A DNA stretch of 64,000 nucleotides from Platycnemis pennipes. Lineage: Eukaryota > Arthropoda > Insecta > Odonata > Platycnemididae. A program made the position numbers and the translations under genes. Positions 38,340 through 60,900 of this stretch are shown here, piece after piece; position 1 is the first letter of the stretch, and each line of letters opens with the position of its first letter. Where the stretch lies: assembly GCA_933228895.1 (NCBI GenBank), contig OW121848.1:96677470-96741469 (forward strand), written 5' to 3'. The notes under the pieces are model-generated. The model saw only the letters and a program-made list of their open reading frames with translations. It was not told where the DNA came from and did not search any database.

Positions 38340-40100
38340 TACTGGTTATACTTGACCTGTTTAATTTCTCTCTTCAATATTCTGTTTCCAACGCTGTGGA
38401 AACAGAGTGTAGTACATCCCATTAAGAAAATAAATAATACTACCACTGCATCTCACTACCTACCTATCTGTATTCTGTGCTACCTTTCCAAATGCCTTGA
38501 GAAAATAGTTAATTTTCAGATCAATGAATCTCCCTTGAACTTATCAGGTTAACTGACCCATATCAATTGGGATTTAAAAAAGGTTACAGCACTCAAACAG
38601 CTCTTCTTTGAGTCACAGATGACATTACATTAGCGATAGATCACGGAATGCTATCATTCCTAATCCTCCTAGATTTCAGTGATGCATTTGGTCGAGTTAA
38701 TCATGCCTTGCTACTGCAAAATCTGAAATCCTTTAAACTCTCCTCAGGCGTTCTAAACTGGTTTAATTCTTATCTCACTGGGCGTAAACAATGTTAAGGG
38801 CAATGATGGTAACTTATCCCCATGGCAACATGCTATGTGTGGTGTCCCTCAAGGTTCGTTTCTTGGGATGCTGTTACTCTCTTTGCATATAGGAAACCTG
38901 CCCAAAAGTATCAAATGCTGCAAGTATATGTTTTACGCAGATGATCTGCAAATCTATTGTCACTGTAAGCCAAATGAAATAAGAAAAACAATTGATAAAA
39001 TAAATGCAGATATTGGATGTATATCTGAATAGGCAGACATAAATAATTTCATACTGAGTGGCCCGAAGACCAAAGCCATTGTACTGGGCAGCTCTCGCAT
39101 GACAAGTAGCCTTGATCTGGAGCTGCTCCCAAAAATCTCTGTTGGTGGAGATTATATCAAATACTCCAATAGTGCCCGTAACTTAGGTGTAATCATCACC
39201 AGCAACCTCTCTTGGACTGATCATGTGCCTTTTATGCTAAACAATGTTATCTCTGTACTATACCTCCTTAAACTAAACTGTTATATGTATTCTCAATCAA
39301 AACACACGTATTAAGCTAGTCAAAATATTATTTTTTTCTCTATTGGATTATTGCTGCCTTGTTTACAACAATTTGACTGCCGAATTAATGCTAAACTACA
39401 AAGAGCAGTCAACAGTTGTGCTCGCTTTATTTACGATGTTCGGAAAACTGATCACATAAGCCCATATATACGAGAATTGGGTTGGCTTTCAACATCTCCA
39501 AGACGAAAATATTTCCTGGGAGTGTTTGTTTTTAACTTGATAAAAACCAAAAGACCCGGTTATTTACTCGACTACTTCGCTACTTGGCCATCGCCAGACT
39601 CTCGCCCAAATACAAGGAGCCAAAACTTAGTTTTTATTATCCCTCTCACTGGACCATCACCTTCCAAAAATCTTTTACTGTTACCGCAATTAAGTTTTGG
39701 AACTCCCTCCCCACAAATATCAGAAATGTCCACAAAATTACCATTTTTAAGCCACTATTGTACAAACACTTACTCACACACCCCGATTGATCACCATATT
39801 ATTCTGTTATTTTGTAAGACATGTACAATATGATACCATATGTATCTCTCATATATTTTCCCTAGTCATTTTTTCCTGTCATTCTTTATGTATTTTTTTT
39901 AATGCATGTTCCCACTTGTATGATGTGTATGATTGAACACATGATATGTATATTTCATGTACGCATCCTGTAATTTCTTTTTTTTTTCCTGTTACTCTTT
40001 ATGTACGTACTCGGTGACAATTCCAAATGCCTTACTTGTGTATACTCTTATTTGCTGTTCTTAAGTGGCTTTGCCACAGAACATAAATAAATAAATGTAT
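38340..40100 (+). mobile_element. CR1/Jockey-type LINE remnant
   Basis: Successive frames encode reverse transcriptase blocks in order: PIKK near 38,420, KCLEKIV, FKKGYST, LLDFSDAFGRVNH, GVPQGSFLG (38,838), FYADDLQIYCH with intact YADD (about 38,930), RNLGVIITSNLSWTDHV (39,177), then RAVNSCARFIYDVRK and LGWLSTSPRRKYF in the C-terminal part. Frameshifts and stops separate them and the 5' half is missing. The 3' end is an ATAAATAAATAAATG tail (40,084-40,097), as in CR1-like elements. Confidence 0.85.
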
Positions 40101-42489
40101 AATAATTACACTCCAGAAACAAACTAACTGCATCAGAAGAGTCCTTCAGGGTGATCCTATGTCAGATAAGTATAGTATGGCCAAACTTGGGAGACCTTTA
40201 TGCACCAAGATGAAAGATCACACAAGGTGTTTCTGAAATTTTAACCCAAGTAGTTCTTTTGTGAAATGCCCATTAGAGAACCATCATTCTTGGGACTTCA
40301 TCCTCAAGGTTTGGCATTAAGGAGCCTAACAACTAAAAATGGACACCCTCGAGAGTTTGAAAACTGGAATACCCAACGTACGTATGCCCTAAAGTTAACA
40401 TGTGCAATGATGTCATTTTCAAAAACCACTTACCCATACCAGCACACTTCGTATTTTTTAGATAGAACCCTCCCTTCATTCTTGACTGCAATTTATTGGT
40501 TCAACCCCCTTTCCTTTTTTTAAGAAAAACCTTCTTGCTAGTATGACCACCTCTCTCAAAAGAATCCCCTTCATTCCTGGACACTAAGCTTAAAACCTGC
40601 TTCTCTTCTTAAGGAGGACTATTGCACATAGCACTAACCAATTCCCAAGGGTGGTTTCATGCAACATCCCAGCATCCATTAGGCTGCCAAACTTTAAATT
40701 TAGACAAAGAGGTGACATACATGGTAACCATACGAAACTACACATTCATTGTTTCTAAGGGAATGGTATGACAAGTTTTTTAAGGTATTTATTTCAGTGC
40801 AATTCTACCCGAGGGTAAGGTAAATATTTTATCACTAAAAATAATGCCACTTCCTTATAAGAATGTGGTGCAAGTTCAGCACACAATTTTTGCTTCACTA
40901 TTCTCATTCAATCCTTTTCTAACAAGATATAGGGCAATATCAATCTAGTTTTTTTATGAATCATCACCACAAAATTAATCTTTTCTCAGCTTCAACCCTC
41001 ATTTTACTTTATCGCCATTAGACAAAAGAAGTGTCAATGAATATAAATTGAGAGAGCAAAATCAGCAAACTCTATCAATACTGTTAATTCTGTCCACTTC
41101 AATTAAGATTTATAGCAGTACCAAGATATTCACCACTGTATTACCTTCCAGTTTTGCATAATAACAGCTTCAGCATTAATCCAGTACACTCATAGGTTGT
41201 ATCATCTTCTTTGCTTAAAAATTATTTCTTGAATATTCAATCATCTCTTCATATCAATTCCAAATATTAGCATATAAGTACTTGTGATGTTTGTCAACTA
41301 AAACTTGCCATATTTTTCTTTCCATCAGCATCGCAGCTACTTCCGGCAATCAGAATCACTCACCATGGAATTAAAAGTTCACATAAAATTTAAAATGGAT
41401 TTAGCATGGTTACTTACAGCAAAAAAAACTACAAACACATTCCAATAGTACTAAATATTTTCCAGACTAACCGTTCTTCATCTCATTATTGAAAGTGTTT
41501 TTGCACCTAGATAATGCCTCAAACAGATTTCTATTATCGCTAAAGAATCAAAATAAAATAGCACAACCTACAACAATAATAGCATGTTTGAGGGAAAAGA
41601 CAATAAAAATTGCCAGACTTATCTTCTCCTTTTTCACAATTTATGACCACTTCCTTCAACAGCGAAAAAATATACACGTGAAGTTCATTGATTGCACAAT
41701 CATCTGTACCTACCCAAGCAAATTTATTTTTGAAATTCCATTAGTACCTAATTATGTAGTTCCATGAATATAATCCCAGAGTTATCATAAAATCCAATGA
41801 AACTAAAGCATGTAAAAATTGTTCTAACACTTCCATTTTAAACTGGTTTCTGCGAGCATTACTACTAGGATAAATAGCAATATCAAAGGTGTTTTTTAAT
41901 TCTCAGGGGATACCAGATTCTATTAATAAAATAGAGGCATATGGAATCAGCATCTTCCATCATTATCAGAAAAGGTTTAAAAGCAAAATGCCATTTTGGC
42001 TAATTGACACTTATCTGCAGTATACTTACACAACAACAAGGTAAACAGGAGTGGGTATAAAAATTTACCCAAGGCTAATGCAAATGTAGATACCTATTTG
42101 CAAAAATTGAAAATAAAAACAAACTTGTACCAGAAAAACTCCACCCTACCAAAAAAAAAGCATGGAACTACATCTCAAAATAGGGAGTGTCATTATTTCT
42201 ACTCTTTTTCATTCTGTCTAGACAAATACCCCAAGAATGCACGTGAAAAATAATAAACCTGACCAATGATATTGCATACATATATAAACCATTCCAAGGC
42301 TTTTTGCAGTTTTCAGTCCACTTGAACCTAAGAAAAAGTTCCATTACTGAATATTCATTTCTATAATGGTATCAAATCAAGAGGTTGGAATGATGAGCAC
42401 AACATTACCACAAAAATAAAACACAAAATAATTCATGGTAGAATTTAATTACTTAAGAACCAAACTTTGAAACATAAAATTAATCACTT
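40101..42489. other. Intergenic stretch between LINE and PSMC2, nothing recognised
   Basis: AT-rich sequence without a coherent open frame, long repeat or RNA gene that I can support. The 3' UTR of PSMC2 should occupy its right edge. Confidence 0.5.
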
Positions 42490-51884
<9,395 letters not shown>

Positions 51885-52430
51885 TATGATATATTATCTC
51901 GCAAGAAACCTCAATCCTACAGTAATGATACAGAAGAATATATAAAGGTGAACAATTCTGACAGTCCTTCCACAAAGCAATTGTAACAGTACAGCTCAAC
52001 TAATTGAAACAAAAAAGGGAAAAAGATGTTCTCTTTCATGTTCTCACACTTATAGAAAACTCACAGTAATTTTAAAATCCTAAAAAAACAGAACAAATAT
52101 AAATAGGAAACAAGGACAGTTTCAGCTGTTTCCCCAATGCCGATGAGTTTACAATCTCTACGCCAAGATCGAAAGAGTCGATACGATCGATAACTCGGTG
52201 GGCCGAGATATTGAAACAAATGAAATAGTTTCGAGAATGGAGGAATTTCAAATGATGAGTTAAAGTGGTTTATCAATTATACCTCACTATTTGTGGGTTA
52301 AGCGGCAATATTATGGCTCTAGATAAGCCCAAAGGTAACATGTATATTAAAAGTGTTATAAAGCAAACGAATTCATTTTACAAAATAAATTCATTGAGAA
52401 AGGCACATTTAAGAAAATTTTGAGGCCATG
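51885..52430 (-). promoter_or_regulatory. PSMC2 upstream region with DRE-like motif
   Basis: Sequence upstream of the PSMC2 start. At 52,178-52,195 the coding strand reads TATCGATCGTATCGACTC. The first seven bases match the core of the insect DRE (TATCGATA) bound by DREF, common in housekeeping promoters of flies. A possible 3' splice site (CTGTAG/GATTGAGG on the coding strand) lies about 45 nt before the ATG, so a non-coding first exon is possible. The motif is seen directly; its function is inferred. Confidence 0.35.
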
Positions 52431-53765
52431 TATATCAGCAAATCCATGAATTATGCACCGATAGAGCGACCGGATTTTGATAAAAAAAATCGAGCAGCAC
52501 ACCCTCCCAAGTTGATTCTTCCTTTAGTTTGGACCCTTAGGAAACACCTCAAGCCAATGAACCAAGAAAAACGCACTGTTAGAATAGTTTTTTCAGCCTT
52601 TTTTGTCAAAAAAAACGACCCTTGACCTTTATTTTGACCATTCAACTTGGAAAATGCACTATTTTTTAGGTCAATGTTTTTGGAACCTGATTTTTGATTG
52701 AGAACAAATTTTTCTACAAACTGAAAAGTACTAGAAAAGTGCATTAAATAGTTGTAATTAAAAGTTCTGCACTTTGAAAAAATCAACTCAGTGGTTAGAT
52801 AACCAAGTTGGATACCGAAACAGGATGGGACCAGGCAAAGTCTTCATGATTTTTTTACTCGAGTTGTATGGGATCTAGACGAAAAATTCAAGGAACAAAG
52901 AGTGTTCAAAATTCTTCAAAGAGGACGCCAGATTTGTTCCGGAAATTTTGGTCATTTTGAAATTGGCCATTTTTTTTAATTAGCACGCAACACTTCGGAA
53001 AGCTCGAAAAGACTTGTACAAGTGCGCGTGATGATCTTGAAGAGGATTCAAACGAAAAACATGTCCGTAGGGGGCCCACTTTGGTCTGGAGTGGTCAAAA
53101 ATGGCCATTTTCAACTCACAAAGGGGATCGCGAGAAAAATTCGGAAAAAATTGTGCCAGTTCCTGGGCTGGTCCCCTATAGGATCTAGACCAAAAGTTCT
53201 CGATCAGTATGTCCATTTTTGGTCACCAAGGAGTACAGAAAAGGACATTTTTATGAAAACGAGAGGGCTTGAAGGAATTCAGCAAACAATCATACGATTA
53301 CCGTAGATGATCTTCACTAGAATCGAGGCCGAAAATGAATGACGCGCGTATCCATTTCAGGTCAATGAGGGGCGGGAAATTGCCGTTTCCCACCCGCGCA
53401 GCCCAAAATGGCCATCCTTGGACGCATTTTTGGTTTCAATGGTCTTCAAGATCATCACGGGTACTTGTACAAGTCTTTTCGATCTTTTCAAAGTGTTGTG
53501 TGCGCATTAAAAATGGAAAACAATTGCCAATTTCAAAATTACCAAAATTTGACCAAGATTTAAATCCACCCTGTAGTTCGTTTTTTGGACAAAAAAGGCT
53601 GAAAAAACTATTCTAACAGCGCGTTTTTCTTGGTTCATTGGCTTGAGGTGTTTCCTAAGGGTCCAAACTAAAGGAAGAATCAACTTGGGAGGGTGTGCTG
53701 CTCGATTTTTTTAAATCAAAATCCGGTCGCTCTATCGGTGCATAATTCATGGATTTGCTGATATA
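52431..53765. mobile_element. Foldback-type element with long inverted repeats
   Basis: The terminal arms 52,431-52,609 and 53,588-53,765 are about 180 bp inverted copies with only a few differences, beginning TATATCAGCAAATCC. Similarity between the halves continues inwards after a 300-bp extra segment in the left half: 52,940-53,060 pairs with about 53,420-53,545. The ends can be read as TATCAGC... with a TA target duplication. No transposase is encoded. It is 550 bp upstream of PSMC2. Confidence 0.85.
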
Positions 53766-54218
53766 TTTGTCTTCGGTAAGCTCTTCTAGATCTATCCGTA
53801 CTTGTCATAGATTTCGAATTCTTAGAATCATTTTCTTTTCCTTGAACTACTCTTTCAACCTGTTTACCTTCTCCATGCCGCAGATGATCTTTAGCGTGAC
53901 ATTGTGGATTCATTGTGAAATCTTTGAAAAATCATCAATTTTCCACTCCTCATAATTTTCACTTATATAGCGCACATGTCATCTTGCCAATATAAATTCC
54001 GTTACTTCTGGAACTGGTTATTTTCTTCAAACTAAGTATTTATTTGCCATGATTTATCGATTACAATTGGCCTTACAGCTGTTGAAAAGGAAACTGTATG
54101 CCCAAAATAATTTACGATGATGCTGAAATACACTTTTAAGTTTGTGATCAAACAACATGTAGGAGTAAAAATCAATGTTAGATGATCGTTATCTTTGAGG
54201 AAATTCATTATAATAGAA

Positions 54219-54405
54219 CAGTAGAGCAGCACTGTGTAATTTTCAATTGTTTTATTTTACCTCAACCATGTTTTGACGTTCCAATTACATATCATTATTT
54301 AGAGGCTGCTATATGCAGTAGCCTTTAAGTAATGACAAAAGGTACATCGGAACTGTTTGAGGTAAAATAAACAAGCGTGGAAAATTGCAAAGTGCTGCTC
54401 TACTG
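54219..54405. repeat. Inverted-repeat element with GAAAC-like core (copy 3)
   Basis: Arms of about 47 bp (CAGTAGAGCAGCAC at the left, GTGCTGCTCTACTG at the right). On the minus strand the core reads AACGTCAAAACATGGTTGAGG, then AAAATAAAAC and GAAAATTACACAGTG. On the plus strand the right arm reads GTTTGAGGTAAAATAAACAAGC, then GTGGAAAATTGCAAAGT, matching the arm of the copy at 8.2 kb. Confidence 0.7.
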
Positions 54406-54419
54406 ATTTCTAGCAAGTA

Positions 54420-55605
54420 GGGGGGTATTATTAAAATATTCTTTAGAGAAAAATATGAAGCAGGGAAAGGGAAACCCTTTTTATTTAATATCCAACTTGG
54501 ATATTATATGGATGGCATTTGGTGGCAACTTCGGATATTGTGTGGACATTATAGTTGCATATTACGGATATTGTATATCTTCCTCTTGCCTCCTTCCCAA
54601 GCTCACACCCCACTTTACACCGATGACTGCAGTCATCAGCGTAAAACTTTTCAAGAACATTCAAACCCCCTCCAATTGTTATGTCCTACAAGATGCCCTA
54701 TGGCAGACGTCAAATTGGTGCAATGTATGGAAGCTTAAATTAAACCCAGACAAATGTAGCGTGATGTCCATTTCCCTAAAAAAGGTCACTCATCAGTTTA
54801 ATTATACTGTTCTTGATCGCTCCCTAAAACGTGTCTCTACACCTAACGACCAAGGTATTCTTGCAGACAATAAATTAAATTATTCCCAACACATACACAC
54901 CATTAAGTCTAAAGCAATGTCCCTCTTTAGGCCTTCTCGATCGTTTCACTGAAGTTAATGACCCACAAGCCCTTCGAATCTTCTTTTTTTCTATCATTCT
55001 TCCAATTCTTACCTATTCCTGCACCATCTGGTCTATCTCTCCTCAAACTAATCCCTCATCTCTGGACTGTGTCTGCTTAATTTCTTTGCTAAAATAGTTA
55101 AAAATAGATTACCGCATTTTCGTAACATGTCCATCTATACTATATTCTCTCCTCCCTCTCTATCCCTAATCTTAGCACCCTTAGACTCACAGCAGACTTA
55201 AAACTAATTTATAACATTCTCAATTCCACCATCGACTGTCCCAATTTGCTCTCCTTTGTCAACTTCAAAGTTCCATCCTGCCCCACCCATTCTCATCCTT
55301 TACTCCATGTGCCCATTCCCAGACTTTCGATTACCAAACGTTCTCTTTTCTTCCATCTCTCCTCTCTATTGAACTCTCTCCCACAACACATTGATCCCTT
55401 TGCACTCTCAATTAAATCATTCATAAGCCTTTCTATTTTGCACCTGTCACCAGAATAGCCTTTCCCTCCTATTTGTTTCCTGTTACTTATACTTTATTTT
55501 TTTCTTGTATATGTTATAAAATTTATGTACTGTTATTGGCCACTATAAAATGGCATCATTGCTGTATGTGGTTTTCTTTCCTGAAAATATAAAATAAAAA
55601 TGTCC
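54420..55605 (+). mobile_element. I/Jockey-type LINE remnant, 3' part
   Basis: Around 54,600-54,940 the frame reads a reverse-transcriptase C-terminal region (WCNVWKLKLNPDKCSVMS, then LKRVSTPNDQGILADNKLNY, HIHTIKSKAMSLF). Further sequence to 55,460 continues the C-terminal domain with many stops (ILPILTYSCTIWS). The end has ATATAAAATAAAAATG. No endonuclease or catalytic YADD is left. Confidence 0.7.
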
Positions 55606-55619
55606 TTGAAGGAATAACA

Positions 55620-58116
55620 GCTCAAGTTGGAAGCTTCCACATCATTATTTGAAGTAATTACTTATCATGTTACAGCCATAGAGCAAACTGTATTATGTAC
55701 TTTTTTTTTAGAATTGTCAAACCCACAAAGTATCAAGACCTAATTCATTTATACTTGTTTTACATTGAAGCCATTGAGGCAAACCAAAAATGGAGTCATT
55801 GATACTTTTGTTTGCCTGTGGTCAATCATAATCATATTCCAATTGCTTGACCATGTACAACAATTTGAAAAATACCAAAATCGTAGTAATCTGGCCTTAG
55901 TAGGCCAGCTGAAATCTGAAGGCTTGAATATTTGAATTAGTCAGGGACCCTCCTACTTATTTTTAACTCAGAATGACAACCCCATAAGAGGGTCACAGTA
56001 GTATCGGACCATTGAGTGACATGAACCACCAGTGAGTCACAGCACTATCAGACAGCAGGATGACAAGAACCACCAAGAGGTCACACTACCAAGATTGATT
56101 GGAGCCAATGGTTTGCAGTAAAAAGTGATAACTCCTACCAAATGCATACAAATATTCACCTCCACTCCATGAATAACATATTTCACCCCTTTGGCATGAA
56201 ATAGAAAATCATGTACCTCGTTGACTGTACTAATAATGCTGATGGCAATGGAAAATCTTGCCTCACTCCTCTAATTGAACCGCCCTGTTGCTGCATTTGC
56301 TACCTTCACAATGGCAGTCAAACAGAGGTTACCATCTGATTTTATATTTTATTAACAGAGGTTACCATCTGATTTTATATTTTATTACAAGTTTTTAATG
56401 GTGACCATTGAGTGGATTATCAATTTGGGTGTCTACCAAAGTCAAACACAAAAATTCCACATCTTTTCAAGGCTTTTAAGGGTGATTACCAAATTATTAA
56501 GGTTACATCTTCACATGAAAGAACAAAAACATCTCACGCAAGCACTGATGGAAAGGTAAATTTTGACTATACATAACAAACATTGAAATAAGCATAAAAT
56601 CGAGAATCAAATTTAAGAAATGTTTTCATGTGCTGACAATGAGCACGAAACTGAAAAACTCTTACCTCATAGGTACAAATGATACTAGACATACGTCAAA
56701 ACCATAGTCAAATATTGTGAATAAATTATGCTTACAGTCAACAGATTAACTTTGGGTAACTGCAACATGATTAAAACACAACACTTAAAAATCATGAGGG
56801 TGTAATTATGAAAATGGTTGCTCAGTCAATAAAATATTAGTAGAATTTTAGTTCTGTGTTGGCTTTAATTATGTTAAATAAAGGTTAATTTTTTAGAAAA
56901 AAAATGGTGAGTTCTGATGCTTTCCTGGTGTATCATCTTCATGAATTCTTCTCTGATATGAGAACCTAAAAAAGAATTCAGGCAAAGGAAATGAGATTCA
57001 CAGAGTAAATATGAAGTCCAGATAGGAGTTCAAAGAAGAGAACATCTCAGTACACCAAATGATAATCCTCTTCCTCCATCGCCAAAATGTATACGCAACT
57101 TTGAAATTTATCTTTGTTCAACTGATGATGTGTTACAAACCACGACCATTTCCAATAAGTTCCTTGTGGAGTGGAATTGCGATGTTCAGTCACTCAAATG
57201 GGCAAATTAATTAAATTATTATGTTGATACTAAATCCTTACATTTCTAGACTGAACCTTTCAAATCGATAAACACCTTCCAAAAAGTAGGAGCACAGGGG
57301 AAGATTTAAAGTACACACATGCATGAAGACAAATAAGGTTGACAATATTCAAAGGCTCACAATTCATTATCGGAAAATTTTAATTCCATGCAATAGCCAT
57401 TTCTTTGATAGAAAAACTGAATATCCAATTCAGGAATACTAGGGGTAGCATATCATTAAGATCGAGGATACTAATTTTGAACACGAATTTAAGCAAAACC
57501 ACAACGCTTATAGATTCTAATTTTATCAACTTTAAAAGTTTCCCTTCCAACAAGGGGTCCGTGAAACTAATACACAAGTGCTCATTGGAAGCATTCTTTC
57601 AATTGTATTTTTTCCATCACGAAAGAGCGATATGGACTTCATTTCATACTTCCTCTTTGCCATCACGCGGTGTTTCCTCTACAAAACTAGGAATGAGTAT
57701 CCAGAACCGCCCTAATTTCTGGGTACTATCATTAAGGAACATACCTTATGTTCATGTCGATCGTCGACATAAATTGGTACTGCACTCACCACATTAGCTA
57801 ACCAACAACCAACATGATCATCACATCTAGCATTAACGTCTTTCGAGGAATAGGGAAAAACACAGTAACAATAAGGTACACATCTAATACAGCTAACCGT
57901 TTAATTCACTTAATCATAACAAACTGTTATACATGGAGGGCACTAAAGTTCCAATTGAAAATTACAACACTGAAAGTTCTTCTTTTTACAAGTAATTTTC
58001 TTGCAGGTTTCCCATTCACTACACAATTGAAGATATCTGTAATGAAATCAACCGACATGATACGGGTGAACAACGTTAATGTACGTACGTAACATACTTT
58101 GGGAGGACATACCTGA
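55620..58116. other. Intergenic stretch between LINE and COX7C
   Basis: No gene recognised. It contains a perfect double copy of a 33-bp unit (56,322-56,387, unit starting ACAGAGGTTACCATC) and an imperfect repeat of GGTCACA and ACCACCA words near 55,990-56,100. A COX7C 3' UTR exon could lie here but cannot be placed reliably. Confidence 0.45.
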
Positions 58117-58405
58117 CTACTTCTTCAGCAATTGGTATCTTACTACGAGGAATGGAAGCGCAAATCCACTTCCAAAATACACCATGAACATAGCTAACAA
58201 TTTGTGTCTATTGTTGATGCTGAATGGTAAATTCTGAAAAATCAAAATTCTGTATCATTATTGGACCCTGCTATACAAACCTAAGTATTTCCACGCAATA
58301 AAAACAGTCACTAACCTCTCCTGGAATACCTCCATTGTAATAAGCTTGCCTGGTAGCAGAAGTCATGAAATTTCTCGCAAACATTGCCGTCCGTGCGAGC
58401 GACAT
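58117..58405 (-). CDS. COX7C: Cytochrome c oxidase subunit 7C, two coding exons
   Basis: Small nuclear-encoded subunit of respiratory complex IV in the inner mitochondrial membrane. Exon 1 is 58405-58316 (30 codons: short presequence rich in Arg, Ser and Thr, ending GGIPGE). Exon 2 is 58233-58117 (38 codons plus TAG). The junction is in phase 0 with GT/AG ends. The mature part shows the family signature: GENLPF across the splice, then a single membrane segment ([20 protein letters not shown]), then RYQLLKK. The 68-residue length fits the family. Just after the stop, CAG/GTATGT at 58113-58112 resembles a donor, so the 3' UTR may be spliced. The start ATG is the only one in frame upstream of the presequence. 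Identification is by recalled family sequence and is firm. Confidence 0.93.
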
Positions 58406-59716
58406 TTTTAACAAACAACTGCTCCTTTCGTACCACAAGAACAATGGCGACGGCAGTGGATGCGAAAGGAAGTCTACACAACTATAAAGTTGATTAAGTC
58501 TAGAAACTCTGGAAAGAAAAAAGTTACAATAAAATATGCAATAATTTTCCTTATAATATTATCATATAATTATTCTGTGCTCTAACATGAGTCTTTAATC
58601 AATATTAATATTATAGAAATAGTGATTTGATTATTCACGTTTTACCCGCTTTTTTCGAAACAATTTTAAGAATGCAAGTTGAGATCCGAACTCGCATACT
58701 AGTAAACCACAAAAATTCTGACAAAATATAACAGTCATTAGTAGTACATTAGAATAATAATATGTTAATACGGCGAGTATTGTAATTTTGTGAAAATTTC
58801 ACCAACCATTTTCCTCATTACATGTTTGTATGCATATCATCAATAAGATAGGATTCATTATTCATCGTGTTACATATTTAATGTACTAAAAAAAAAGAAG
58901 ACTACTACGGTCGAGAAGATGGTGAATTTAAGTCGAATTTAAGCATATATCACTTTCCTGAATTTATTGCTATTTTCATGAACATATATGCTAGTGCTGG
59001 ATAAAAATATAACATCACAATTTCTTCGCCGTTAAAGCTGCTCAGTTCCACAAAATTCAAGTTGTTATTACAACAAAGATAAATGGAGATAATCAATACT
59101 CTAGGGATAGCTATTTTTATAAGAAATGAATGGGTGACATTAATCATACAAGGTTGAATTATGTTTTAAAATTATAAATATAAAATTTATTTTGAAGCCA
59201 AACGCTCGGATGCACATCCGGACCCTGTCAATAAAAAAATTGTCACGTATTTATAGCCACGTATTTTTACGAGATTTTGCGCCGATGTGCTTGCCCGCCG
59301 ATGATTCGAAAATGAAGATTGTATCAGAGAACATGTTTTATTCATATAATCCTTCAAGCACATCAAGGAATTCCTTCACACAATTCAAAAAGGATTATTC
59401 TTTCCTCCTTCTCTTACTGAGGATTCTCCCTCCTCTAGTATTCGAAAGTCCATTTGTCCGCATCTCCTAATCCATTAATTTAGGAACAATTCCATTTTTC
59501 TGATTATTTCTCATAGCAACCACCATTAGTACAATACTACAACTAGTACATACTTCCTCCGTCCTCTACTGTCCATCTTTTTATAATAGCTTCCATCTCT
59601 ACAATTCTAACGTCAGAATTATTTATTCTGATCTTAAGTATATCCTAGTTTTTGTGATCTTCTGAAGTTCAGGACAACATAGGTGGAACTTTGATTTTGT
59701 TTTTTCCCGGTGAATA
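58406..59716. other. COX7C upstream and intergenic stretch
   Basis: The first 100-200 bp should contain the COX7C promoter and leader (GGTACGAAAGGAGCAG just before the ATG on the coding strand). The remainder is AT-rich with no gene, repeat or RNA that I can support. Confidence 0.4.
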
Positions 59717-59887
59717 ATATTTAAGAAGCCTTCGCGGGTCTTCCACCGGGATAAGCTTTCAATAGAAACCGCCTCGGACTCGGATATTGTTTTTTGCCTT
59801 GAGGATGGAGTCCGAGACGGGCTTCGAAACGTCGGCTTCTATTGAAAGCTAATCCCGGTGGAAGATCCGCGAAGACTTTTTAAATAG
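59717..59887. repeat. Inverted-repeat element with CGAAACG core (copy 4)
   Basis: Arms of about 50 bp (59,717-59,771 and about 59,833-59,887) share CTTCCACCGGGATAAGCTTTC. The centre reads GCCTTGAGGATGGAGTCCGAG, ACGGGCTTCGAAACGTCGGC, with potential stems on both sides. Order and spacing match the other GAAAC-core elements, though the arm sequence differs. Confidence 0.65.
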
Positions 59888-60399
59888 GTGAAAGTTTTCG
59901 TAGCTGCGTCAAGTAAATCTAAAAACTATATAGGAAGTGCCATATAACGTCAAGTTCCGAAACCAACACTTCACTCGCCTTTTTTTATCATATCATTGAA
60001 ACTGGTCTCCAGTACTCTCTTCGCATGAGGTTATTTTCATTCGATTTTTTGTTTTATGATAATGTTTTGAACAGGTTACTTTTCTTAATGTTTTGCGAAT
60101 CTGTCACAACTGTTCAACAAAAATTTATTTCGTAACAGGCTTAGCATTATCATTTAAATTAATTGAATAAAGTTCTGATGCTTTCCCGGCTAATGTAATT
60201 GGTAAACATCATTCGGGTTTACCACTGGATTAGGTCCTCCATGGCTGCGGACCTTAAGATGCACGACTCGAACGTAGGCAGCCACGGAAGGCATGCCAAG
60301 GTATAACCCTCACCGTAGCCTTCTTTGTTGAAATAATGTGAATATTTCCTCTGATTTATCTTCACAACAAATGCACTAATGTTGCCATGAGCTGGATGG

Positions 60400-60900
60400 C
60401 TTTAATTCCCTGAGCGTCGATTTTTTCCATTTGATCAAATTCATCGAAGTGCTCTCTCCTCTACATACATTTGTCTTACTAGCCTTTATCTGGAGTTTCG
60501 TTTAGACAAATTTAATTATAAACTTCTATAATTCTCCTACCGAGCTATATTATAATAATATAAAAAATATAATTCTCCTGCCGAGCTATTTCTTTAAATG
60601 TTTAAAAATTTTCTTCAATTTTACCCATTATTACTTCTGTGACCCACGGCTTCGTAATCAACCTCATGCCCAATCGTTATCTTAGATGCTCTAATTACCT
60701 ATATACTTGTTTTCACATATCCCCGATTTTCCTCGAGCGTCCACAGATAAACATGACTTTTCATCAGCTTCCCACCAATGGTTACTTTTCGGCATGTGCT
60801 CTTGAATTAACAACACATTCATCGGATCTGCTTCTATGACTAATATACATATAAATCCTGATAGGGCCATCGAAAAAATTCCTTCAATCAACACCTGAAA
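60400..60900 (-). mobile_element. RTE-like LINE, endonuclease-region fragment
   Basis: On the minus strand one frame (60,894-60,691) reads IEADPMNVLLIQEHMPKSNH, similar to the VQVYMPTSNH-type block of RTE endonucleases. Further on comes KPWVTEVIMGKIEENF, comparable with the post-endonuclease linker of the element at 34.4-37.8 kb. It is decayed and incomplete. Confidence 0.5.

Noticed and set aside
56900..56970. Possible last exon of COX7C (a TTTTTTAG acceptor-like site on the minus strand)
   Set aside because: The word GTTCTGATGCTTTCC also occurs near 60,170, so this is more likely part of a dispersed repeat; no link to the COX7C donor can be shown.
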